From Bacillota bacterium (GTDB lineage Bacteria > Bacillota_I > Bacilli_A > RFN20 > CAG-826), in NCBI GenBank assembly GCA_023457325.1, contig JAEWLX010000074.1:1-6812 (forward strand): DNA of 6,812 nucleotides, given 5' to 3'. A program made the translations under genes and the position numbers. The notes under the pieces are model-generated. The model saw nothing but the letters and a program-made list of their open reading frames with translations, searched no databases and was not told the origin of the DNA. Of the stretch, positions 1 to 6,165 are shown one piece after another. Within the stretch, counting starts at the first letter, position 1. Every line of letters starts with the position of its first letter.

Positions 1-1027
1 TATTATCGGTGGCATAAAAACCAGCCTCAATTGGCGAACCTGAGTCAGCACCGGCACTAATAATGGTTAAACTCTCTAAATGGAAACGTTTTCCCACACC
101 TAGAAGAGTCAATGAGGTGGAATCAGAACCATCATTCAAATCAAATGTGTAGTTGGTAGGATTGGTGGCTGGGACAGAAATGGTTTTTCCGTTAGTGTCT
201 GCACTAGTTGTAACCTTAATACTTACTATGTCGCCAGAATATTTAAAGGCATTGACAATTACCTGTGACACTTTGATACTCGCAAAATTAAAGGTGATTG
301 ATCCAACAGCTGATGATGAACCAAACTTCATGTTTGTGGCTGTCGGAGTTGTATTACCAAATATTTTGCTACCAGATACTGACGTTAAGGTTATGTCGCT
401 AGTAAAATAAGTCGATACATTATCATTAATTGCTGATGAAAAATCGGTTCCTGTGTTTGAACAAGTAAAGTCCTTAACGACAATATCATATTCACTTTGT
501 TGACCAATTGGATCGGCGTGAGGTGCGCATGAATACGTTATAATAACGCTTTGAATTACTGCTGAAGAGCCATTTGCAGTCAAACGGAAATGATAAGGAA
601 GTGTACTGGTGTAATTAACCGCCCCAGAAGTGATGCTTGTTTGCGTGTATTTTTCGCCATCAAAACTGGTTGCCATCGTTAGCGATCCAAACGTTGTAAA
701 ATTGGCTTGTATACTGGTGATTGATGTTATTTGTGAATTTGCTTTATTGGCGAGATAACCGGCCGAATTAAGTTCGACGTGATTGCCTACGCTAGCCCTT
801 GCTCCAAAATATTCGAAATCACTGTAGCGAATTTCTTTTTCGTAGTAGCCATACATTGCTGACGATGTCGGAGCATTGCTGGCGTCCATGGTGACGGTGT
901 AGGATGGCTCGGAGCCCTTAATGTTATCAGGTGCTTTTTGAAATGAACCAGTGAGAACGACGATGAATCCGAGTAAGGCGGTGGCGATGGTAGCTAGACC
1001 ATATTTGGCGTTGTTATTTGTTTGCAT
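1..1027 (-). CDS. exported or membrane-anchored beta-rich surface protein, N-terminal 342 residues (3' end outside window)
   Basis: An uninterrupted reading frame runs from an ATG at 1027-1025 to the left edge with no stop, so the C-terminus is missing. Residues 1-10 (MQTNNNAKYG) are polar with one Lys, followed by a hydrophobic stretch at about 11-29 (LATIATALLGFIVVLTGSF), which reads as a signal peptide or an N-terminal membrane anchor. The rest is rich in Ser, Thr, Asn and Gly with alternating beta-strand character. Two modules can be seen: about 70-167, containing SFDGEKYTQT and ending VIITYSC, and about 195-325, containing FGSSSAVGSITFNF and ending RFHLESLTI. This style recalls surface proteins of uncultured Bacilli and Acholeplasma-like bacteria, but I cannot name a family or function. 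The only cysteines seen, C167 and C189, could form a disulfide. The start is supported by the hydrophobic segment; the ribosome binding site is weak (AGAATAGA region). It is transcribed divergently from nrdD. Confidence 0.8.
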   Translation of the reverse strand, partial: MQTNNNAKYGLATIATALLGFIVVLTGSFQKAPDNIKGSEPSYTVTMDASNAPTSSAMYGYYEKEIRYSDFEYFGARASVGNHVELNSAGYLANKANSQITSITSIQANFTTFGSLTMATSFDGEKYTQTSITSGAVNYTSTLPYHFRLTANGSSAVIQSVIITYSCAPHADPIGQQSEYDIVVKDFTCSNTGTDFSSAINDNVSTYFTSDITLTSVSGSKIFGNTTPTATNMKFGSSSAVGSITFNFASIKVSQVIVNAFKYSGDIVSIKVTTSADTNGKTISVPATNPTNYTFDLNDGSDSTSLTLLGVGKRFHLESLTIISAGADSGSPIEAGFYATDN

Positions 1028-1224
1028 ATTTTTCTATTCTAAACGATTCATTGGAATAACGCTATATATAAAATATAGTATTGTAACACTCGCTACATTT
1101 CGCACGCTTATCATTTTTATATAAATTTATAAACAAAATTTCCGAAAAAAAATATTTTTCCACTCATTATTCCGATGGCATCGCAAGTATTTTTGTGCTG
1201 GAAAAACTTTGGCTTAAATTTACC

Positions 1225-1253
1225 TTGTTATGCTTTTTGAAAATGCATATACT
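1225..1253 (+). promoter_or_regulatory. sigmaA-like promoter for nrdD-nrdG
   Basis: TTGTTA at 1225-1230 (4 of 6 to TTGACA) is followed by a 17-base spacer and TATACT at 1248-1253 (5 of 6 to TATAAT). This is the best promoter match in the intergenic region. It predicts a transcript start near 1260 and a 5' leader of about 147 bases before nrdD. Arms of two inverted repeats overlap the -35 and the -10, so the promoter is probably regulated. The assignment is from consensus matching only. Confidence 0.6.
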
Positions 1254-1303
1254 ATGTAATACGAAGACGCAAATCTTCATAAGCATAACGACGTCACATA
1301 GTA
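1227..1303. repeat. two interleaved perfect inverted repeats over the nrdD promoter
   Basis: GTTATGCTT at 1227-1235 is the exact reverse complement of AAGCATAAC at 1281-1289 (9 bp). TACTATGT at 1250-1257 is the exact reverse complement of ACATAGTA at 1296-1303 (8 bp). The order of arms is 1-2-1'-2', which as RNA would be a pseudoknot. A third small hairpin, GAAGA at 1263-1267 with TCTTC at 1274-1278 and a six-base loop, sits inside. Arm 1 overlaps the -35 and arm 2 overlaps the -10 of the predicted promoter, so DNA operator half-sites are the alternative reading. I match it to no known riboswitch, and it does not fit the NrdR box consensus well. Confidence 0.5.
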
Positions 1304-1392
1304 GAAAAAGACAATCTCAACGATTCTTTTTTTGCACGCCATAATCGGCGATATGAGCGCCAGAATAACCACAAAAGACCGTTAAAACAATT
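1260..1392 (+). promoter_or_regulatory. long nrdD 5' leader with mutually exclusive small hairpins
   Basis: If transcription starts near 1260, the leader carries the GAAGA/TCTTC hairpin (1263-1278), an A-U helix AAAAAGA (1305-1311) with TCTTTTT (1325-1331), and a GGCG element at 1347-1350. That element can pair with CGCC on its left (1337-1340, loop of 6) or on its right (1358-1361, loop of 7), but not both. The helices are short and no strong intrinsic terminator forms, so a regulatory role is only a possibility. The leader is longer than needed for a ribosome site. Confidence 0.25.
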
Positions 1393-1400
1393 AGGGAGGA
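1393..1400 (+). promoter_or_regulatory. ribosome binding site of nrdD
   Basis: AGGGAGGA ends seven bases before the ATG at 1408. This is near-ideal spacing, and it selects that ATG over the in-frame ATG at 1414. Confidence 0.85.
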
Positions 1401-1407
1401 TCGTTTT

Positions 1408-3351
1408 ATGGGAATGTTTAAGACAACGGATGAATTAATTGACAAATTCATCGGAAATGATGATGACAAACGCGCGGATTATTTGAAAAGAGAAAATAGC
1501 AACTTTGTCTATTCTCTTCCTTTGCTTCGTAAGAATTTATCCAATCGCGCAGAAGAAGAATACTTAATGACTCACATTCTTCCTAAGAAGCTCGTTGAAC
1601 TATACGAAGATGGAGTCGTTTATATTCACGACAAACAGTTAAGTTCGTATTGCCAGTCGATTTCGTGCCGCGATGTCGCGATGCGCGGTATTCCTAGTTT
1701 AGCAAAGAACATGTTGGAATCAGATGCGGCCGCTTCTCTTTTTACCCTTATCCGCCATTTTAGCAATATCGTGACATTGATGAGTCAGCAAGTTTCGGGA
1801 GCAGTTATGCTTGCGCAAATGACAACCATCCTCGCCTCATATCTCTACGATGAAGAGCTGCGTGGCGTTGATTATTCAGATAAACTTCTCACTCGTTTGA
1901 TGTATCAACTGATTTATGAACTAAACTTGCCCCTTAGAGCTGGCTCGGAATCAGCTTTCTCAAACTGTACCCTTGAATTTGGAAAACCATCTGAAGACAT
2001 CAAGGATGAGTATGTTGTTGTCGGTGGTGAACCTCGTGAATACCGTTATACTGACATTCCCGCTACTTATTTTGATCGCATTAATGTTGCCTTTATTAGC
2101 GCGATGGCAAAAGGTACGAATAAAGGTATTCCCCTAACTTTCCCGCTTATAACTGTTCAAATTGATGATAATTTTAATTATCATAACCCCGTCTTTCTTA
2201 TGCTATTAGAAAAGATGTATAGATGGGGCGGCGTTTACTTTGAAAACTTCCGCACTGAAGCATTCAATGACCCTTACTATAAAAATCTTAACCCCTTAAT
2301 CAAAGCCAAAGACCCGGCTGTTTCCAGAAGTCTTTGCTGCCGACTAAATATTAACCTCGGTCTCTTATCGCGTCTTGGTGGTGGTATTTTTGGATCTTCA
2401 GTTGGCAATGTTGGCGCGATTCAAGTTTTAAATCTCAACATGAACAGGATGTTAATTGAATTTGGCCATGACGAAGCTTTATTAAAAGATAAAATACGCG
2501 AATACATGGAAATTATGGAAGAAGGGCATCTCGCCAAGCGCAAATGGGTCGAAGATCATAAGGAACTATATCCAACTTTCTTCGCTTTTAATAAGAATTT
2601 AAAAAATTACTTTAACGTCTTCGCCGTAACCGGTATGCATGAAGGTCTAATCAATGTCGGATATCCACTAGGCATGAATGATCCAAACGGAAAACTTTAT
2701 GCTCACGAGTTGATGCAATATATGTCAAAAGTTGTTGATGATTTTATTGTTCGCGATCGGGTTGCGTGCGGAATAGAATATGCCCCTGCCGAAAACGCCG
2801 GGATTAAACTCGCTCGCAATGATGTGAAATGGGCCGAAAAACATGGCCGCAAAATATTTGTTCAAGGCGAGAGCGATAACGTCTTCCTTACTTCTGGATG
2901 CATGCTTCCATTTAGCGAGCCTGATTTTACCAAGCAAATTGAAAACGCTGCCGAGTTTCAAGGCTATGCTACTTCGGGATCAATTCTCCATCACTTTATC
3001 GAATCAAAGATCGAGCCAGAATTATTAGCAAAATACATTGAACGTCTTTTTAGAAAACCTATTAACTATATTACCCTTTCACCGACAGTTAGTAGCTGCT
3101 TGTCCTGTGGACAAACGCTTGCAGCCACTGACGCTCTTCATGTTGATGAATGTCCAACTTGCCACAGCACCGATATCGGAACATATAGTCGCGTGATTGG
3201 TTATGTGCGCATGATTGCCCGCAAAAACATTAAGATTAACGAAAAAGGCTATTATAAAGGCGATTATAACTTCTGGAGCAAAGCGCGTCGTTTCGACTGG
3301 GCTCAACGTCGGCGCTTTCATGAAAGCGACACCGATGATACGGTATTATAA
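1408..3351 (+). CDS. nrdD: anaerobic (class III) ribonucleoside-triphosphate reductase, glycyl radical subunit
   Basis: This 647-residue cytosolic enzyme reduces ribonucleotides to deoxyribonucleotides without oxygen, using a glycyl radical. Residues 28-36 (RENSNFVYS) fit the conserved N-terminal family motif. The protein starts directly in the catalytic domain, so the N-terminal ATP-cone of longer homologues is absent. Candidate active-site cysteines are C82 (in SYCQS) and C311 (in LCCRLN). Conserved-looking PAEN around E462 and LNM around N344 line up with the family's barrel residues. Near the C-terminus a zinc site is formed by C564, C567, C582 and C585. It is followed by RVIGY, in which G598 is the expected radical glycine. 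About 49 residues follow G598, more than the roughly 30 usual in E. coli NrdD. A strong ribosome site precedes it, and nrdG overlaps its end. The family is certain; reductant type (formate or a redoxin) is not settled. Confidence 0.95.
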   Translation: MGMFKTTDELIDKFIGNDDDKRADYLKRENSNFVYSLPLLRKNLSNRAEEEYLMTHILPKKLVELYEDGVVYIHDKQLSSYCQSISCRDVAMRGIPSLAKNMLESDAAASLFTLIRHFSNIVTLMSQQVSGAVMLAQMTTILASYLYDEELRGVDYSDKLLTRLMYQLIYELNLPLRAGSESAFSNCTLEFGKPSEDIKDEYVVVGGEPREYRYTDIPATYFDRINVAFISAMAKGTNKGIPLTFPLITVQIDDNFNYHNPVFLMLLEKMYRWGGVYFENFRTEAFNDPYYKNLNPLIKAKDPAVSRSLCCRLNINLGLLSRLGGGIFGSSVGNVGAIQVLNLNMNRMLIEFGHDEALLKDKIREYMEIMEEGHLAKRKWVEDHKELYPTFFAFNKNLKNYFNVFAVTGMHEGLINVGYPLGMNDPNGKLYAHELMQYMSKVVDDFIVRDRVACGIEYAPAENAGIKLARNDVKWAEKHGRKIFVQGESDNVFLTSGCMLPFSEPDFTKQIENAAEFQGYATSGSILHHFIESKIEPELLAKYIERLFRKPINYITLSPTVSSCLSCGQTLAATDALHVDECPTCHSTDIGTYSRVIGYVRMIARKNIKINEKGYYKGDYNFWSKARRFDWAQRRRFHESDTDDTVL

Positions 3352-3997
3352 GAATTTAATTTTGACCCTCAGCGAAGTCGACGGTCACCCCTCGCTTTTG
3401 GTTCATGCTTTGACGGGCTGTTCCCTACATTGTTTTCAGTGTTTTAACTATGAGGAGTTAATCACCAATAAGCAGGAAAGATATTACACAATCAAAGATG
3501 TCGTTAATTATGTTATTCGGCAGAAGGATTTAACCGAATACATTATTTTCAGTGGCGGTGAATTTTTAAATGCTTCACTTGACGATTTAGTTCATGACTT
3601 ATTAGCGATTCGCGAGGTCTCAAATAAACCTATTATCATTTACACGAATGGAACAAACTTTGAAAAGATGATGGCCCTTCATAAGCAAAAATTAGTTGAC
3701 GGCTTTCATATTGATATGAAACTTCCATACCACCTTCTTAGCAAAGACGATAATGATCTGATCGAATTGACTTTAGGGGTAAAGGGCAAAGATAAAGCGT
3801 TTTTTGATAGTCTCATTAAAGCTCTTGATTTCACTATTTATAGCGACAACGGCTTTAGTAAAGTTCGAAGTGTTCAGTACCCCTTTTTAAGTGAAAGCGC
3901 CTTTGAAGAAAATCGTATTTTTATCGATCAACTTAATCAAAAATATAATAAAACCGTTCCCTACGAAGTAAATAATTTTATTTATCCAGAACAATAA
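3335..3997 (+). CDS. nrdG: anaerobic ribonucleotide reductase activating protein, radical SAM
   Basis: This 220-residue protein should use a 4Fe-4S cluster and S-adenosylmethionine to generate the glycyl radical on G598 of NrdD. The cluster motif is C29-x3-C33-x2-C36 (GCSLHCFQCFN), close to the N-terminus as is typical. SGGEF at residues 73-77 is the SAM-contacting GGE motif, and YTNGT and HIDMKLP follow as in radical SAM barrels. The spacing and HPSLLVH lead-in resemble the NrdG2/PflA-like branch as much as classic NrdG. Start choice: ATG at 3335 puts the motif at the usual distance, while ATG at 3320 adds only five residues and is possible. A longer in-frame extension to 3215 lies wholly inside nrdD and is rejected. 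It overlaps nrdD by 17 bases and has no clear ribosome site, so translation is probably coupled to nrdD. Confidence 0.9.
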   Translation: MIRYYKNLILTLSEVDGHPSLLVHALTGCSLHCFQCFNYEELITNKQERYYTIKDVVNYVIRQKDLTEYIIFSGGEFLNASLDDLVHDLLAIREVSNKPIIIYTNGTNFEKMMALHKQKLVDGFHIDMKLPYHLLSKDDNDLIELTLGVKGKDKAFFDSLIKALDFTIYSDNGFSKVRSVQYPFLSESAFEENRIFIDQLNQKYNKTVPYEVNNFIYPEQ

Positions 3998-4070
3998 CTA
4001 TAAAAAAACGTCTGTTTTGCCATGAAATTTTACTTTTTGAAGTCATTTTTGTTTTAACTAAGCGCTTTTA

Positions 4071-4086
4071 AATCATATATATGATT
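4071..4086. promoter_or_regulatory. 16-bp perfect palindrome, candidate operator of mrp
   Basis: AATCATATATATGATT is a perfect palindrome. It occupies the place where the -35 and spacer would lie for the TATAAT at 4094-4099, roughly -35 to -20 from the predicted start. That position suits a dimeric repressor, or an activator replacing a missing -35. It does not fit the Fur, PerR, Rex or CRP/FNR consensus well. AT-rich palindromes can arise by chance, so this remains a candidate. Confidence 0.45.
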
Positions 4087-4093
4087 AGTGGTG

Positions 4094-4099
4094 TATAAT
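4094..4099 (+). promoter_or_regulatory. -10 element of the mrp promoter
   Basis: A perfect TATAAT lies 29 bases before the mrp ATG and predicts a start near 4106, with a short leader holding the ribosome site. The hexamer 17 bases upstream, AATCAT, is a poor -35 and is part of the palindrome at 4071-4086. No strong terminator separates this promoter from nrdG (the A/T-rich stretch 3998-4060 has only weak stems), so read-through from nrdG is possible. Confidence 0.55.
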
Positions 4100-4113
4100 A
4101 ATTGTCGCCTACT

Positions 4114-4120
4114 AAAGGAG
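4114..4120 (+). promoter_or_regulatory. ribosome binding site of mrp, fixes ATG at 4129
   Basis: AAAGGAG lies eight bases before the ATG at 4129. A nine-codon-longer frame from TTG at 4102 would place this site inside the gene, so the ATG is preferred. Confidence 0.85.
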
Positions 4121-4128
4121 AAATATTT

Positions 4129-4959
4129 ATGGAAAAAGAATGCACTCACGACTGCAGTAGTTGTGGAGAAGCTTGCGATGAAAGAAAAGAGGAGGCGACG
4201 GATTTTTCTGCAAAACTTAACGAGCATAGCAAAGTTAAAAAGGTCATTGGTGTTATAAGCGGAAAAGGCGGTGTTGGAAAATCAATCGTTACCGCCATGT
4301 TATCTGTTTTGATGAGAAGATTAGATCATAGTGTTGCGATTCTAGATGCTGATATTACCGGTCCTTCAATTCCCAAATTATTTGGATTAAAAGAAAAAGC
4401 GTTTGCTAATGATTTAGGAATAATCCCTTTAACGACAAAAACGGGTATCGATGTCATGTCGATAAACTTATTGCTTGAAAATACGACTGACCCAGTCATT
4501 TGGCGGGGACCGATTATTGGAAATATGGTCAAGACCTTTTGGTCGGATGTTGTCTGGAAAGACATTGACTATATGTTTATTGATATGCCACCGGGCACTG
4601 GTGATGTCGCCTTGACAACATTTCAATCATTACCAGTCAACGGAATCGTCGTTGTTACTTCTCCTCAAGAACTAGCCTCAATGATTGTTAGCAAAGCCGT
4701 CAAGATGGCCCAGATGATGAATATTCCAATTATTGGCATTGTCGAGAACATGTCCTATTTTAGATGTCCAGATAATAATAAGGATTATCAAATTTTTGGT
4801 GCGAGTCATATTGAAGATATCGCTTCTGAATACAACCTAAAAGTACTAGCCAAAATCCCTATCGATCCTCATCTTTCGAGTTTATCTGATTTGGGGCTTA
4901 TCGAACTATTCAAAGGTGACTGGCTAAGTAAAATCCCGGAAACACTAGAAAAATTATAG
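4129..4959 (+). CDS. mrp: Mrp/NBP35/ApbC family iron-sulfur carrier P-loop ATPase
   Basis: This is a 276-residue cytosolic P-loop ATPase of the group that binds and transfers 4Fe-4S clusters to target proteins. The N-terminus carries four cysteines, C5, C9, C12 and C16 (CTHDCSSCGEAC), a likely cluster or metal site reminiscent of Nbp35. The deviant Walker A motif GKGGVGKS is at residues 45-52 with SG before it. LDADITGPS and IDMPPGTGD are the switch and Walker B motifs typical of the family. The C-terminal signature ENMSYFRCP is present, but the usual CPxC pair is broken: C213 is followed by P-D-N216, so the second bridging cysteine is missing. It is probably its own transcription unit, with a promoter at 4094-4099 and a terminator at 4965-4993. 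Placement between nrdG (a Fe-S enzyme) and a cysteine desulfurase fits Fe-S delivery, though the client is inference. Confidence 0.9.
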   Translation: MEKECTHDCSSCGEACDERKEEATDFSAKLNEHSKVKKVIGVISGKGGVGKSIVTAMLSVLMRRLDHSVAILDADITGPSIPKLFGLKEKAFANDLGIIPLTTKTGIDVMSINLLLENTTDPVIWRGPIIGNMVKTFWSDVVWKDIDYMFIDMPPGTGDVALTTFQSLPVNGIVVVTSPQELASMIVSKAVKMAQMMNIPIIGIVENMSYFRCPDNNKDYQIFGASHIEDIASEYNLKVLAKIPIDPHLSSLSDLGLIELFKGDWLSKIPETLEKL

Positions 4960-4964
4960 TGAAT

Positions 4965-4993
4965 AAGAGGGTAATAATAAGTGCCCTCTTTTT
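4965..4993 (+). terminator. intrinsic terminator after mrp
   Basis: AAGAGGG at 4965-4971 pairs perfectly with CCCTCTT at 4984-4990 across a 12-base loop, and the run of T continues to 4993. It begins six bases after the mrp stop codon and separates mrp from the cysteine desulfurase unit. Confidence 0.8.
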
Positions 4994-5018
4994 ACTAGAA
5001 AAAGATAAGATATGTTTG

Positions 5019-5027
5019 TGTTATAAT
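5019..5027 (+). promoter_or_regulatory. extended -10 promoter of the cysteine desulfurase operon
   Basis: TGTTATAAT matches the extended -10 consensus TGnTATAAT exactly. The region 17 bases upstream (AAAAAG) is not a recognisable -35, which is common for extended -10 promoters. It predicts a start near 5034, just before the GGAG ribosome site. Confidence 0.65.
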
Positions 5028-5040
5028 TATTTATACCTTT

Positions 5041-5044
5041 GGAG
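5041..5044 (+). promoter_or_regulatory. ribosome binding site selecting a GTG start
   Basis: GGAG lies eight bases before GTG at 5053. No ATG offers the conserved N-terminus (IYLDYSATT), so GTG is the start. Confidence 0.75.
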
Positions 5045-5052
5045 AAAACCTT

Positions 5053-6165
5053 GTGATTTATCTTGATTATAGTGCAACCACCAAACCAAATCGGGCCGTT
5101 CTTGAATATTTTAATTTGGTAAGCATCAAGTATTTTGCTAATGCAAACTCCATTTATTCTATTGGCCGAAATAGCAAAAAAGCGATTAAAAGAGCAAGCG
5201 AGCAGTTACTTAATACGCTTGGCTTTGATAATCACGAAATTATATATACAAGTTGTGCTACAGAGGCTAACAACCTCGCTATAAAAGGCGCAGTTGAAGC
5301 CCTCAAAGGAAGCAAGAATAGAATCATCACGAATCTTTTCGAACACTCATCAGTTGTTGCCCCGATTAATATCCTGCAGAAAAAAGGAATAAAAGTTAGT
5401 ATCGTCCATCATGATGAAAATGGGCGGGTAGATCTTGAACATTTAAAATCCCTCATGGGTCCTGATGTTGCCCTGGTGTCGATTGGTTCTGTCAATTCGG
5501 AAATCGGCATTCGTCAACCATTATTCGAAATTGCGAAAATAGTGCACGAAGGTGGCTCAGTTTTTCACTGTGATGCGACACAAAGTATCGGCAAAGAAGT
5601 CCTTGGTCTTCGTGAGGCCGACCTCGTTACCTTCTCGGCGCACAAGTTTTATGGAATTAAAGGAATTGGAGCGCTCGTCAAACACAAAGATGTATTATTA
5701 ACCGCCCAACTTCATGGTGGCACTAGCACGACCGCCTATCGCGCCGGAACGCCGAATACGCCTCTCATTCTTTCTTTGAAGAAAGCCGTTACTTCAATAT
5801 ACAAAAACCACGCGAAGAGATATGCGAAAGTTAAACTACTTAATATGTATTTACGCGGTCTTTTAAATCAAATTCCTAATATTATCATCAACAGCCCTAA
5901 AGATGCTTTGCCTCACATTTTAAACTTCAGTGTCCTTGGTGTATCGAGCCAAAAATTGGTCAATGATTTATCGAAAAAAGAAATCTACCTTTCAAACCAT
6001 AGTGCATGTTCAAGCAATAATGAGAAGTCTCTAGCGGTCTTGGCATTAACAAATGATGAAAAACGGGCTTTATCAAGCATTCGTGTTAGCATTTCACATC
6101 TAACAACTAAACACGAAATTGATATGCTCATTAAAGATTTAAAAAAGATTGGTAAAGAAAAATGA
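5053..6165 (+). CDS. iscS: cysteine desulfurase, IscS/NifS family
   Basis: This 370-residue, PLP-dependent cytosolic enzyme removes sulfur from cysteine as a protein-bound persulfide, feeding Fe-S clusters, tRNA thiolation or related paths. IYLDYSATTKP opens the protein as in IscS. EHSSV holds H98, which stacks on the PLP ring; D174 in HCDATQS contacts the pyridine nitrogen; and K198 in SAHKFYG forms the Schiff base. The persulfide cysteine is C319 in HSACSSNN. Length is near that of the shorter NifS-type Firmicute enzymes and below the roughly 404 residues of E. coli IscS. No scaffold protein (IscU/SufU) or thiolase (MnmA/ThiI) gene follows in the window. The next gene starts inside its stop codon (ATGA, 4-base overlap), and that gene encodes a thioredoxin-like protein. 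The symbol is by family; nifS would be equally fair. Confidence 0.93.
   Translation: MIYLDYSATTKPNRAVLEYFNLVSIKYFANANSIYSIGRNSKKAIKRASEQLLNTLGFDNHEIIYTSCATEANNLAIKGAVEALKGSKNRIITNLFEHSSVVAPINILQKKGIKVSIVHHDENGRVDLEHLKSLMGPDVALVSIGSVNSEIGIRQPLFEIAKIVHEGGSVFHCDATQSIGKEVLGLREADLVTFSAHKFYGIKGIGALVKHKDVLLTAQLHGGTSTTAYRAGTPNTPLILSLKKAVTSIYKNHAKRYAKVKLLNMYLRGLLNQIPNIIINSPKDALPHILNFSVLGVSSQKLVNDLSKKEIYLSNHSACSSNNEKSLAVLALTNDEKRALSSIRVSISHLTTKHEIDMLIKDLKKIGKEK

Larger units (their letters stand above)
1028..1407. other. divergent intergenic region, 380 bases, no gene
   Basis: No credible coding frame is seen on either strand between the divergent starts at 1027 and 1408. The half next to the minus-strand gene (about 1060-1160) is very AT-rich and includes a weak inverted repeat, CTATAT at 1062-1067 and ATATAG at 1073-1078. 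Several TATA-like hexamers occur there, but no -35/-10 pair is convincing for the minus-strand gene. The right half holds the nrdD promoter, two interleaved inverted repeats, and the nrdD leader with small hairpins, which are listed separately. Confidence 0.8.

Noticed and set aside
153..410. 85-residue plus-strand open frame with hydrophobic N-terminus
   Set aside because: It lies entirely antisense to the long minus-strand surface-protein frame, which has an export signal and coherent beta-rich composition; there is no ribosome site for the plus-strand frame.
1193..1220. Alternative promoter TTGTGC, 16-base spacer, TAAATT upstream of the interleaved repeats
   Set aside because: It would start a transcript near 1227 and allow the pseudoknot, but it matches only 3 of 6 and 4 of 6 consensus bases and is clearly weaker than the promoter at 1225-1253.
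1305..1333. A/U helix followed by T-run in the nrdD leader as an attenuator
   Set aside because: The T-run is used in the helix itself and the stem is nearly all A-U, so it is not a credible intrinsic terminator.
2725..2961. Minus-strand open frame inside nrdD
   Set aside because: It is a shadow of nrdD, whose reading frame here encodes conserved reductase motifs.
2843..3028. Plus-strand open frame in another frame of nrdD
   Set aside because: It is a shadow of nrdD with no ribosome site and no recognisable motif.
3079..3321. Minus-strand open frame over the zinc site and glycyl region of nrdD
   Set aside because: It is antisense to the strongly conserved C-terminal part of nrdD.
3215..3334. 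Upstream extension of nrdG by 40 codons
   Set aside because: It lies wholly within nrdD, has a Lys/Thr-rich sequence unlike activases, and would move the cluster motif far from its usual N-terminal place.
4002..4054. Possible terminator after nrdG (AAAAC/GTTTT stem, or ACTT/AAGT stem before a T-rich run)
   Set aside because: The stems are only four to five base pairs and mostly A-T. The first has no T tract on the plus strand and the second has a large bulge, so I could not support a terminator.
4102..4128. TTG start of mrp nine codons upstream
   Set aside because: The AAAGGAG ribosome site at 4114-4120 would be inside the gene, and it sits at ideal spacing for the ATG at 4129.
4326..4565. 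Minus-strand open frame inside mrp
   Set aside because: It is antisense to conserved P-loop ATPase motifs and has no start signals.
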